From the NCBI RefSeq assembly GCF_013620825.1, contig NZ_NJIC01000047.1, forward strand, positions 1 to 33,309: 33,309 nt of DNA, read 5' to 3'. Positions 9,335 through 18,033 of the stretch are shown here, piece by piece (positions within the stretch are counted from its first letter, which is position 1; each line of letters starts with the position of its first letter). A program made the position numbers and the translations under genes. The notes beneath the pieces were generated by a model. It had not been told where the DNA came from. It made no database searches and was given only the letters and a program-made list of their open reading frames with translations. Source of the DNA: Rhodanobacter sp. PCA2 (lineage in GTDB: Bacteria > Pseudomonadota > Gammaproteobacteria > Xanthomonadales > Rhodanobacteraceae).

Positions 9335-11551
9335 TTGTCGCGCGCCCTGTTCACTTCCTCCCCGCTGCGCCAGCGGTTCCGGCCCCTGTGGTGGCTGGGC
9401 ATCGCCTATGTCGCGATCAGCTTCGTCACACGCATCGTCCTGCTGGTGATGTCGGGCAACAACGTGGCGCCGCATCCGCTGCACTGGCTGTATGCGTTCG
9501 GCGTGGGCTTCGGCTACGACCTGATCACCTTCCTGTACCTGGCATGGCCCATGGTGCTGTTCCTGTGGCTGGTGCCCACCCGGCGCGCGCCGGTGGCGGG
9601 CGTCGGCCGCTGGCTGCTGTACCTCGTCGGGATGGCGGCGCTGTATGCGGCCACGCTGGGCGCGCTGTTCCTGCTGTGGCACGTGCATCTCAAGGAATCG
9701 TGGCCGCTGCTCGCCGTGTTCCTGTTCTTCCTGCCGATGCCCGCGCTGGCGTACAACCGCGCCAGCGGGCAGTGGGGCCTGTACATCCTGGGTCTGGTGC
9801 TGCTGTACGGCCTGCTGTTCGTGGCAGCGTCGGAGCTGGTGTTCTGGAACGAATTCAGCTCGCGCTTCAACTTCATCGCGGTGGACTACCTCGTCTACAC
9901 CACCGAGGTGATCGGCAACATCCGCGAGTCCTATCCGATCGGCAGCTGGCTGGCGCTGCTGGTGGTGCTGGCGCTGGTGGTGTTCCTGCTGAGCCGCCGC
10001 GGCCTGCGCGCGCGCGACGACGGCAGCACGCTGCTGCAGCGCGCGCGGGTGCCGCTGGTGTGGCTGCTGCTCACGGTGGTCTCGGTGGCCGCGGTCAACG
10101 GCGAGATGAAGGACCGCACCGCGAACAACTACGTCAACGAGCTGGCCGGCAACGGCATCTACCAGTTCTTCGCCGCGTTCCGCTCCAGCCACCTCGACTA
10201 CAAGAAGTTCTACCGCAGCCTGCCCGACGACCAGGCGTTCCGGCTGGTGCGCGAGGACCTGAAGGCGCCGAACGCCAGCTTCGTCAGCGACGACCCGCGC
10301 GACCTGACCCGCGAGATCCGCGCGAACGGTCCGGAGAAGCGCCTCAACGTGGTGCTGATCAGCGTGGAGAGCCTGTCCGGCGACTACCTAGGCACCTTCG
10401 GCAACAAGGAAGGCCTGACGCCGTTCCTGGACTCGCTGGTGGACAAGAGCATCTTCTTCGACAACCTCTACGCGAACGGCACCCGCACGGTGCGCGGGCT
10501 GGAGGCGCTGTCGCTGTCGGTGCCGCCGACGCCGGGCGATTCGCTGGTGCGCGAACACGACAACGAGAACCTGTTCTCGCTGGCCAGCGTGTTCAACGAC
10601 CGCGGCTACGAGTCGGAGTTCGTCTACGGCGGCTACGGCTACTTCGACAACATGAACTACTTCTTCGGCCACAACGGCTACAAGACGGTGGACCGCAGCG
10701 CGATCCCGAAGGACATGCCGATCCACAGCCAGAACGTGTGGGGCGTGGCCGACGAGGACCTGTACACGCTGGCGCTGAACCAGATGGACCAGATCCACGC
10801 CGCCGGCAAGCCGTTCTTCCTGCACATCATGACCACCTCGAACCACCGGCCCTACACCTACCCGGCCGACCGGGTGAAGTTCCAGGCGCCGTCGCGTCCG
10901 GGCGCGGTGGCCTATACCGACTGGTCGATCGGCGACTTCATCCGGCGCGCCCAGGCCAAGCCCTACTTCGCCGACACCGTGTTCGTGATCACCGCCGACC
11001 ACTGCGCCTCCAGCGCGGGCAAGACCAGCATCCCGATCAACCGCTACCACATTCCGTTGTGGATCTACGCGCCGAAGCAGTTCCAGCCCCGGCGCGTGGA
11101 GCAGCTGACCGGCCAGCTCGACATCCCGCCCACCCTGCTGGGCCTGCTGGACTTCAGCTACCGCTCGCGCTTCTTCGGCCAGGACGTGTTCCAGCTGCCG
11201 GCCGACCGCGGCCACGCCTTCCCCGGCACCTACGAGAAGCTGGGCTACGTGCACGGCGACACGCTCACCATCCTGGAACCGCGCAAGCGGCTGGAACAGC
11301 TCAAGCCCGACTTCGCCACCGGCGACGCCACTCCGGTGGTGCCGGTGAGGCAGGCGCTGGTGGACACCGCGGTCGCCTACTACCAGGTGGCCAGCGACCT
11401 GTACAAGCACGGCGGCATGGCCCGCCGCCCCGCCGACGCGACCAAAGTGGAGCCGCTGCCGGCCCCGGCCGCCTCGGCTCCGGCGCCAGCGGCTTCGACG
11501 CCCGCGCCGGCCGGCGCGACGTCGGCCGCCGGAGCCGCCACGGCGCCTTGA
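9335..11551 (+). CDS. LTA synthase/OpgB-like sulfatase-fold phosphotransferase, inner membrane
   Basis: A 738-residue protein with about five N-terminal membrane helices (roughly 15-260) and a large periplasmic alkaline-phosphatase-superfamily domain. Visible motifs are VVLISVESLSGDY (metal-binding Glu), the likely Thr nucleophile at residue 385 in NGTRTVRGLEAL, and VITADHCASS (Asp-His metal site). Relatives transfer phosphoglycerol from lipid donors, to lipoteichoic acid in Firmicutes and to periplasmic glucans (OpgB) in enterobacteria; a Gram-negative membrane-glucan substrate is the better inference. The TTG at 9335 is chosen because GGAG lies six bases upstream; an in-frame TTG at 9308 is possible. 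The tail is Pro/Ala-rich low complexity. Confidence 0.87.
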   Translation: MSRALFTSSPLRQRFRPLWWLGIAYVAISFVTRIVLLVMSGNNVAPHPLHWLYAFGVGFGYDLITFLYLAWPMVLFLWLVPTRRAPVAGVGRWLLYLVGMAALYAATLGALFLLWHVHLKESWPLLAVFLFFLPMPALAYNRASGQWGLYILGLVLLYGLLFVAASELVFWNEFSSRFNFIAVDYLVYTTEVIGNIRESYPIGSWLALLVVLALVVFLLSRRGLRARDDGSTLLQRARVPLVWLLLTVVSVAAVNGEMKDRTANNYVNELAGNGIYQFFAAFRSSHLDYKKFYRSLPDDQAFRLVREDLKAPNASFVSDDPRDLTREIRANGPEKRLNVVLISVESLSGDYLGTFGNKEGLTPFLDSLVDKSIFFDNLYANGTRTVRGLEALSLSVPPTPGDSLVREHDNENLFSLASVFNDRGYESEFVYGGYGYFDNMNYFFGHNGYKTVDRSAIPKDMPIHSQNVWGVADEDLYTLALNQMDQIHAAGKPFFLHIMTTSNHRPYTYPADRVKFQAPSRPGAVAYTDWSIGDFIRRAQAKPYFADTVFVITADHCASSAGKTSIPINRYHIPLWIYAPKQFQPRRVEQLTGQLDIPPTLLGLLDFSYRSRFFGQDVFQLPADRGHAFPGTYEKLGYVHGDTLTILEPRKRLEQLKPDFATGDATPVVPVRQALVDTAVAYYQVASDLYKHGGMARRPADATKVEPLPAPAASAPAPAASTPAPAGATSAAGAATAP

Positions 11552-11563
11552 TCGGGATACGTC

Positions 11564-11585
11564 GCGGGCGCCGACAGGCGCCCGC
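11564..11585. terminator. Hairpin between convergent LTA-synthase-like gene and tatC
   Basis: GCGGGCGCC (11564-11572) pairs perfectly with GGCGCCCGC (11577-11585) around a GACA loop. A second GC stem (GCCGCCG/CGGCGGC) follows immediately. There is no T-tract on either strand, so its terminator role is inferred from its place between convergent genes. Confidence 0.5.
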
Positions 11586-11615
11586 AAGCCGCCGGCGACC
11601 CGGCGGCGGCGAAGA

Positions 11616-12377
11616 TCAGTCCGTGCTGGCCGCCCGCTGCGGCAGCAGCCAGCGCACCGCCACGATGCCCAGCTCGTAGAGCAGGCACATCGGGATCGCC
11701 AGCATGATCATCGAGGTGATGTCCGGCGGCGTGATCACCGCGGCCACCGCGAACGCGCCCACGATCGCGTAGCGCCGCGCGTTGCGCAGCTTGGCGACGT
11801 CCACCACGCCCACCGCGGCGAGTATCACCACCGCCACCGGCACCTCGAAACACAGGCCGAACGCGAAGAACATCAGCATCACGAAATCCAGGTAATGCGT
11901 GATGTCGGTCATCATCTCCACGCCCGCGGGGGTCACCGCGGTGAGGAAGCGGAACGCCGCCGGCAGCACCAGGAAGTACGCGAACGCGCAGCCGCAGTAG
12001 AACAGGAACATCGCGGCGACCAGCAGCGGGCGCGCGAGGCGCTTCTCGTGCTTGTACAGGCCCGGGCTCACGAAGGCCCACAGCTGGTACAGGATCACCG
12101 GCATGCTGATGAACAGCGCGGTGTAGAACGCCAGCTTCAGCGGCGTGATGAACGGGCTCGCCACCTCGGTGGCGATCAGGTGCGCGCCCTGCGGCAGGCG
12201 CGCCACCAGCGGCGCGGCCAGTTCCGAATACAGCCGGTTCGCGAACGGCACCAGCGCCAGCAGCACCAGCAGCACGCAGGCCACCGCCTTGAGCAGGCGC
12301 GAGCGCAGTTCGATCAGGTGCGAGAACAGGCCTTGCTGCAGGTCGTCGCCGGAGCCTTCGGGATCAACGGCCGCCAT
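11616..12377 (-). CDS. tatC: Twin-arginine translocase subunit TatC
   Basis: Core receptor of the Tat system, an inner-membrane protein that with TatB recognises twin-arginine signal peptides of folded proteins. The 253-residue sequence has the conserved N-terminal FSHLIELRSRLLKA and six membrane helices. Conserved periplasmic-loop features are VASPFITPLKLAFYTALFISMPVILYQLWAF-like and the SPGLYKHEKRL cytoplasmic segment. It overlaps the tatB 3' end by 14 bp and is last in the tatABC order. Confidence 0.97.
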   Translation of the reverse strand: MAAVDPEGSGDDLQQGLFSHLIELRSRLLKAVACVLLVLLALVPFANRLYSELAAPLVARLPQGAHLIATEVASPFITPLKLAFYTALFISMPVILYQLWAFVSPGLYKHEKRLARPLLVAAMFLFYCGCAFAYFLVLPAAFRFLTAVTPAGVEMMTDITHYLDFVMLMFFAFGLCFEVPVAVVILAAVGVVDVAKLRNARRYAIVGAFAVAAVITPPDITSMIMLAIPMCLLYELGIVAVRWLLPQRAASTD

Positions 12378-12783
12378 CTGCGGTCTCCTTCGCTGCCGGC
12401 GCCGCGGGCGGCTCGGCCGGCGGCAGTTCCTGGCGTGGTTCAGGCGCGCTTTCCGGTTCAGTCGGCGGCGGCGCGGCGGCGGACTTCAGCGTGGACACCG
12501 CCTCGTCCAGCGGCTGCCGCACGTCGTCGGCGGTGCTGCGGGCGGCGCTGCGGAATTCCTCCTGCACGGCCTCGGCCCGCGCGGCCGCTTCGCGGGCCGC
12601 ACGCTTGATCTCTTCCACTTCCAGTTCGCGCTCCACTTCGGAGCGCACGCTGTCCCAGCCGCTGCGCACGCGACGCAGCAGCGCGCCGGCGGTGCGTGCC
12701 GCACCGGGCAGTTTCTCGGGGCCGAGCACGATCAGCGCGACAAGCGCGAGCAGCACCAGCTTGCCGAAGCTGATCTCGATCAT
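12364..12783 (-). CDS. tatB: Twin-arginine translocase subunit TatB
   Basis: Single-span Tat component that binds signal peptides together with TatC. The 139-residue protein starts MIEISFGKLVLLALVALIVLGPEKLP, with the TatB-type Glu in the helix and the GPEKLP hinge. An amphipathic, strongly charged helix (about 25-85) and a long Pro/Glu/Ala-rich tail follow. GGAG lies ten bases before the ATG. It sits 30 bp downstream of tatA and overlaps tatC. Confidence 0.95.
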   Translation of the reverse strand: MIEISFGKLVLLALVALIVLGPEKLPGAARTAGALLRRVRSGWDSVRSEVERELEVEEIKRAAREAAARAEAVQEEFRSAARSTADDVRQPLDEAVSTLKSAAAPPPTEPESAPEPRQELPPAEPPAAPAAKETADGGR

Positions 12784-12813
12784 CGCGCCGAAACTCCGAC
12801 TCCGGGCAGGCTG

Positions 12814-13071
12814 TTACTTCGACTCGTGCGAGTCGCGCTGGTCCTGCGTGCTGGCGTTCGCCGACGAGGCGGCCGGCGGATCGGCGCGCAGCTGCTCCTT
12901 GCCCTGCTGCGCGTCCTTGGACTTCTCGTCGTCCTCGCCGTGCATGGCCTTCTTGAAGCCGCGCACGGCGTTGCCGAGGTCGGAGCCGATGTTGCCGATC
13001 TTCCGGGTACCGAAGACCAGCAGCACGATGACCAGAAGGAGTAGCCAATGCCAGATGCTGTCAAAACCCAT
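12814..13071 (-). CDS. tatA: Twin-arginine translocase subunit TatA
   Basis: Pore-forming Tat subunit (85 aa). Its N-terminus [21 protein letters not shown] is a single membrane helix, followed by the hinge [13 protein letters not shown] and the amphipathic helix [17 protein letters not shown]. The polar tail is rich in Gln, Asp, Ser and Lys. A GAGGAA ribosome binding site precedes the ATG. It is first in the tatABC operon; 69 bp separate it from the upstream SYLF gene on the same strand, so both separate and read-through transcription are possible. Confidence 0.96.
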   Translation of the reverse strand: MGFDSIWHWLLLLVIVLLVFGTRKIGNIGSDLGNAVRGFKKAMHGEDDEKSKDAQQGKEQLRADPPAASSANASTQDQRDSHESK

Positions 13072-13140
13072 GATGTTCCTCGTGGCGAGCCGGGGCGGAA
13101 ATGGCTCCGCCTGCGGTCCGCCGATATTCGCACACGGCGG

Positions 13141-13830
13141 TCACTTTGCAGTGTACTCCTCCAGCGCATCGCGGAATTTCACCACCGCCTGCGGCACATT
13201 GCCCACGCCACCCTCGAAAATCCGCCGCGGGGTGATGCCGGGGCCGTAGACCGCGGCATTCGCGTCCTGGTCGATCTTCAGCACCGAGCCGTCCAGCGCC
13301 ACGCCGGCGAACAGGCCGCGCGCCCGCGAGTACGAGTAGATCTCCGCCTTGAGCTGCTGGTCGGTGGCGGCCGAGGCGGTGCGGCCCACCGGGCCGGCCG
13401 CGGCGCTGGCGTCCGCGCCGATGGTGAACTTGCCGTTGACGATGGAATCCACGCCGCGCTGGCTACGGAACACCAGGATCACGTCGGTGGACGAGACGCC
13501 GATCTGGAAGCCCACGCTGCCGCCGCCGAAGGAGATGAAGCTGGGATTGGACCAGGTGCCGTCCGGCCGCTTCACCGAGATCAGCCCCTCGCCGCGGCGG
13601 CCGCCGAACACGAAGCCGACCTTCAGCACATCGGGGATCACCGCGATCGCCTTCGCGTCCTTGAGCAGGTCGCTGGGGATGGCCTTGTCCGGCGCCTGCT
13701 CGATCTCGTTGAGCACGCGCACCGCGGTCTGCGCGCGCGCCTGCGGGGTGTCGTCGTCGGCGTGCGCCGCGAGCGCCGGCAGCAGCAGGGCCGCGCCGAA
13801 CAGCAGATGGTGCAGACGGATCTTCAACAT
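13141..13830 (-). CDS. Secreted SYLF-domain (Ysc84-like) lipid-binding protein
   Basis: A 229-residue protein with a signal peptide (cleavage near ALAAHA, residue 24) and one SYLF/Ysc84 domain filling the rest. Recognisable parts are KAIAVIPDVLKVGFVFGGRRGEG, SFISFGGGSVGFQIG, VILVFRSQRG and a C-terminal SYSRARGLFAGVALDGS. SYLF domains bind phosphoinositides in eukaryotes, and bacterial secreted forms are largely uncharacterised and thought to be envelope-associated. A GAGGG ribosome binding site lies seven bases upstream of the ATG. It diverges from hemH. Confidence 0.85.
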   Translation of the reverse strand: MLKIRLHHLLFGAALLLPALAAHADDDTPQARAQTAVRVLNEIEQAPDKAIPSDLLKDAKAIAVIPDVLKVGFVFGGRRGEGLISVKRPDGTWSNPSFISFGGGSVGFQIGVSSTDVILVFRSQRGVDSIVNGKFTIGADASAAAGPVGRTASAATDQQLKAEIYSYSRARGLFAGVALDGSVLKIDQDANAAVYGPGITPRRIFEGGVGNVPQAVVKFRDALEEYTAK

Positions 13831-13919
13831 GGGTAACCCTCACATGGGTGGAAAACATGCGGACTGCGGCGTCCGTGCTTGTGGCAGACTGCACGGCCAG
13901 CTTCATCGCCCGCACCACG

Positions 13920-14951
13920 ATGCCTGACCGCAGCCACTATACCGGCCCCGCCGAACATTCCCGCGACACGCCTGCGACATCCGTTCAGACAGCCGTGCTG
14001 CTGGTCAACCTGGGCACGCCCGTCGCGCCCACCGCGGGCGCGCTGCGGCCGTACCTGGCCGAGTTCCTGTCCGACCGCCGGGTGATCGACCTGCCGCGCT
14101 GGCAATGGTGGCCGATCCTGCACGGGGTGATCCTGCGCCTGCGCCCGCGGCGCTCCGCCCATGCCTATGGACGCATCTGGGACGCCCAAGGTTCCCCATT
14201 GCGCTGGCGCAGCGAGGCGCTGGCGCGCGCGCTGCAGGCGGAACTGGGCGCGGAGGTGCGCGTGGCGCTGGCGATGCGCTACGGCGAACCGGCGGTGGCG
14301 TCCACGATCGCGCAGCTCGCCCGCGAAGGCGTGCGCCGCCTGCTGGTGCTGCCGCTGTATCCGCAATACTCGGCCACCTCCACCGGCTCGGTGATCGACG
14401 CGGTGGCGGACGCGATGAAGGCGCTGCGCTGGCCGCCCGAACTGCGCTTCGTCAACGACTACCACGACGATCCCGGCCACGTCGAGGCGCTGGCCGCGAG
14501 CATCGAGCGCTGGTGGGCCGAACACGGCCGCGGCGACAAGCTGCTGCTGTCCTTCCACGGCATCCCCGAGCGCTACGTGCGCCTGGGCGATCCCTACGCG
14601 GAGCAATGCCGCGCCACCGCGCGGCTGCTGCGCGATCGGCTGCGCCTGGACGAATCGCAGCTGCTGCTGAGCTTCCAGTCGCGGGTGGGTCGCGAGTCCT
14701 GGCTCTCGCCGTATACCGACGCCACCGTGCGCCGCCTCGCCAGCGAAGGCGTGAAGCGGCTCGACGTGGCCTGTCCCGGCTTCGCGGTGGACTGCCTGGA
14801 GACGCTGGAGGAGATCGCGATGCAGAACCGCGACTTCTTCGCCGCGGCCGGCGGCGAGTCGCTGCGCTACATCCCCGCGCTCAACGACGGCGCGGAACAG
14901 GTGCACAGCCTGGCGGCGCTGCTGCGCCGGCATCTGCAGGGCTGGCCGTAG
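13920..14951 (+). CDS. hemH: Ferrochelatase
   Basis: Inserts ferrous iron into protoporphyrin IX, the last step of haem synthesis. The 343-residue protein has AVLLVNLGTP at the N-terminus, the conserved LVLPLYPQYSATSTGS, the active-site His213 in LLSFHGIPERY, and the late Glu294 in FAVDCLETLEEI. The His to Glu spacing matches the Bacillus enzyme. The start at 13920 gives the short polar leader typical of the family; the frame is open to an ATG at 13848, but that extension overlaps the promoter zone of the divergent SYLF gene. An alpha/beta hydrolase gene follows on the same strand. Confidence 0.95.
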   Translation: MPDRSHYTGPAEHSRDTPATSVQTAVLLVNLGTPVAPTAGALRPYLAEFLSDRRVIDLPRWQWWPILHGVILRLRPRRSAHAYGRIWDAQGSPLRWRSEALARALQAELGAEVRVALAMRYGEPAVASTIAQLAREGVRRLLVLPLYPQYSATSTGSVIDAVADAMKALRWPPELRFVNDYHDDPGHVEALAASIERWWAEHGRGDKLLLSFHGIPERYVRLGDPYAEQCRATARLLRDRLRLDESQLLLSFQSRVGRESWLSPYTDATVRRLASEGVKRLDVACPGFAVDCLETLEEIAMQNRDFFAAAGGESLRYIPALNDGAEQVHSLAALLRRHLQGWP

Positions 14952-14967
14952 CGGCGGGATGTCGCGG

Positions 14968-14984
14968 GTTTCGCTGCGCGAAAC
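14968..14984. repeat. Small hairpin in REP-like intergenic sequence
   Basis: GTTTCGC and GCGAAAC pair around TGC, inside a stretch resembling the common gammaproteobacterial intergenic motif of GGGTTTCGCTGCGC followed by CTCAACCCG. The copy is degenerate: the CTCAACCCG part is displaced to about 14997-15006. Only one copy is in the window, so its repetitive nature is inferred. Confidence 0.35.
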
Positions 14985-15053
14985 TTCGCCCGCCACGCTC
15001 AACCCGAACGGCGCCGATTCCGCAGGGGGCTCCCTCATGAACGAGATACGCGA

Positions 15054-15905
15054 ATGACCGCAGCACGCGAACGGCGCATCGCCCTGCCCCGGCTCACGCT
15101 GGCCGCGCTGGAATGGGGCGATCCCGCCGCGCCGCCGCTGCTGGCGCTGCACGGCTGGCTGGACAACGCGGCCAGCTTTTCCGCGCTGGCGCCGCTGCTC
15201 GCGCCGCACTACCGGGTGATCGCGCTGGAGCTGCCCGGCCACGGCCATTCCGACCACCTGCCCGCGGGCGCCGACTACCACTACGTGGAATACGTGCGCG
15301 CCGTGCTGGCGGCGCTGGATGCGCTGGAACTGCCGCGCTGCTGCCTGCTGGGCCATTCGCTGGGCGCCGGCATCGCCTCGCTGGTGGCCGCCGCCGCACT
15401 GGGGCGCATCGAACGGCTGTGGCTGATCGAGGGGCTCGGCCCGCTGGGCGACGACGGCACGCACACGCTGCAGCGCTATCGCGACGCGCTGGCCAAGCCG
15501 CCCGCCGATGGCAAGACGCTGCGCGTGTTCCGCGACGTGGAGCAGGCGATCAGCGCCCGCACCATCGCCAGCGGCCTGCGCGCGGAGCTGGCGCGACCCA
15601 TCGTGACGCGCGGCCTGCGCGAGGCCGACGGCGGCTGGCAATGGCGCAGCGATCCGCGCCTGGTGCGTCCCAGCGCGATCCGGCTGGCCGAGACGCAGAT
15701 CCACGCCCTGCTCGCCGGCATCGAGGCGCCGACGGCCCTGCTGCTGGCGCAGCCGGCCACGCCCTACCTGCCCGCGGCGACGATGCAGGCGCGCGCCGCC
15801 CGCGTGCCGCGCATCGCGGTCGAGCACCTGGCCGGCGGCCACCACCTGCAACTGGAACATCCGCAGGCGGTGGCGGCGTGGCTGCTGCGCCACGCCGCGG
15901 ATTGA
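15054..15905 (+). CDS. Alpha/beta hydrolase
   Basis: A 283-residue cytoplasmic alpha/beta-hydrolase-fold enzyme. It shows the oxyanion motif LALHGWLDNAASF, LPGHGHSDH, the nucleophile elbow LLGHSLGAG (Ser102) and the C-terminal His in LAGGHHLQLEHP. The HGWLDN form is common to a broad proteobacterial hydrolase group without assigned substrate. It follows hemH by about 100 bp, and its 3' end faces the minus-strand ABC permease gene. Confidence 0.85.
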   Translation: MTAARERRIALPRLTLAALEWGDPAAPPLLALHGWLDNAASFSALAPLLAPHYRVIALELPGHGHSDHLPAGADYHYVEYVRAVLAALDALELPRCCLLGHSLGAGIASLVAAAALGRIERLWLIEGLGPLGDDGTHTLQRYRDALAKPPADGKTLRVFRDVEQAISARTIASGLRAELARPIVTRGLREADGGWQWRSDPRLVRPSAIRLAETQIHALLAGIEAPTALLLAQPATPYLPAATMQARAARVPRIAVEHLAGGHHLQLEHPQAVAAWLLRHAAD

Positions 15906-15926
15906 GCATCCCGCGCCGAAGCGCGC

Positions 15927-17128
15927 TCAGCCCGAGATCGCCAGCTTCTCCGAGCGGTACAGCTGCGCGGTGACGAGCGCCGCGACCAGCGCCGCCGCCA
16001 GCGTGCCGCCCAGGCACAGCAGCAGCTGTTCGCCGCTCACGCCGTCGCCGCGCAACTGCTGCATGATGCCGAGGTTCTGGCCCAGCAGCGGCACCGCGTA
16101 CATCCACGCCTGCGCCTTGATCGGCAGGAAGGCCAGCAGCGCGCTGGGGATCAGCGGCACCATCATCAGCAGCGAGATGTAGGTCTGCGCCTCGCGGTAG
16201 CTCTTGGCGAACGCGGCCACCATGGTCTGCAGCACCGCCAGCAGCATCACCAGCGGCAGCATCAGCAGCAGCACGGTGCCGGCGAAATGCCAGCCGAGGT
16301 CGAGCTCCATGCCCAGCTTCGCGGCGGGAATCAGCCGCCCCACCACCGCGAACGCCAGCAGGGTGATCGCGAGGCTGGCCAGCGAGAACGTGCAGATCGC
16401 CGCGAGCTTGCCGAGCAGGATCTTCCAGCGCGCCACCGGGTTCGCGAACAGCGGCTCCAGCGACTGCCGCTCGCGCTCGCCCGCGGTGAGGTCGATCGCC
16501 AGGTACATGCCGCCCAGGAACAGCGTGATCACGAAGAAGTACGGCAGCATCGCGAACAGCAGCACCGCGCGCGACTGCGGCGTGGCCTGGTCGCGCCGGG
16601 CCACCTGCACCGGCCACGCCGTGCCGGGCGACAGGCCGCGCGCCACCAGCCGCATCGCGCCCTGCTGGCGGGCATAGGTTTCCACCAGCTGGCTCACCCG
16701 TTCCACCGCGCTGCGCGTGTCCTGGCGCGAGGAGTCGTAGAACAGCTCCACCTGCACCGGCTCGCCGCGGCGCCAGGCCTTGGCGTAGTCGGCGGCGATG
16801 CGCAGCACCACGTCGGCATCCTGCTTGTGCACGGCGGCGCCGGGATCGGCCACCGCCGCGTCCGGCACGATGCCGCCCTGCTTCAGCGCATCGACGAGGT
16901 TGGGCGCGTACTGCGCCCCGATCACCGGCACGTGCAGCGGCTTGTCGGCCTTGTCCAGCTCGCGGTTCACCTGCACGTTCACCAGCATCACGAACAGCAC
17001 CGGCCCCAGCAGCGGGCCGGTGAGGAAGGCGCTCATCAGCGTGCGGCGGTCGCGCAGGTTCTCGCGCACCTCCTTGAGGAATACGGTGAGCACGGCGCCG
17101 GCATGGCGCACCCTGGAAACGGTGGCGT

Positions 17129-17132
<4 letters not shown>
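15927..17132 (-). CDS. ABC-2 type permease (NatB-like)
   Basis: Membrane subunit (401 aa) of an ABC exporter. It has the classic ABC-2/NatB layout: helix at about 30-50, a large extracytoplasmic domain (about 55-200), then five or six helices from residue 205. The motif DLTAGERERQSLEPLFANPV, before the second helix, is characteristic of NatB-like permeases. The ATG overlaps the stop of the upstream ATPase gene by 4 nt. NatAB of Bacillus exports sodium, but many relatives export other compounds or act in envelope stress; the substrate here is unknown. It is the last gene of the seven-gene unit. Confidence 0.87.
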
Positions 17133-17859
<727 letters not shown>

Positions 17860-17863
<4 letters not shown>

Positions 17864-18033
17864 GGCTGGCCACCCCGCTGGAAACAGTTGAAGCGCCTGC
17901 GGCCGGTCACGGAAAACACCACCAGCAGGGGCAGCAGCACCTGGCTGACGACCTGCGGCGCATCCAGCACGGCGGCGGCGACGAAGGCCGCGGCCAGCAG
18001 CACGGCGCTGGCCGGCACGGAGAACTTTTTCAT
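17860..18033 (-). CDS. 57-residue hydrophobic small protein
   Basis: A small gene inside a longer open frame, supported by position rather than homology. GGAG lies seven bases upstream of the ATG. The start overlaps the upstream hydrolase stop (ATGA), and its own stop overlaps the GTG of the ATPase gene (GTGA). The protein starts MKKFSVPAS and has two hydrophobic stretches (about 8-22 and 26-43) separated by LDAPQ, then a basic, Cys-containing tail. It could be a membrane subunit or regulator of the exporter or hydrolase. I know no characterised homologue. Confidence 0.75.

Noticed and set aside
11458-11548. Pro/Ala-rich repeat-like end of the LTA-synthase-like gene
   Set aside because: Low-complexity tail, as in slt and tatB; no exact DNA repeat unit or separate function seen.
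13848-13919. Upstream ATG for hemH
   Set aside because: It adds 24 residues not typical of ferrochelatase and overlaps the promoter region of the divergent SYLF gene.
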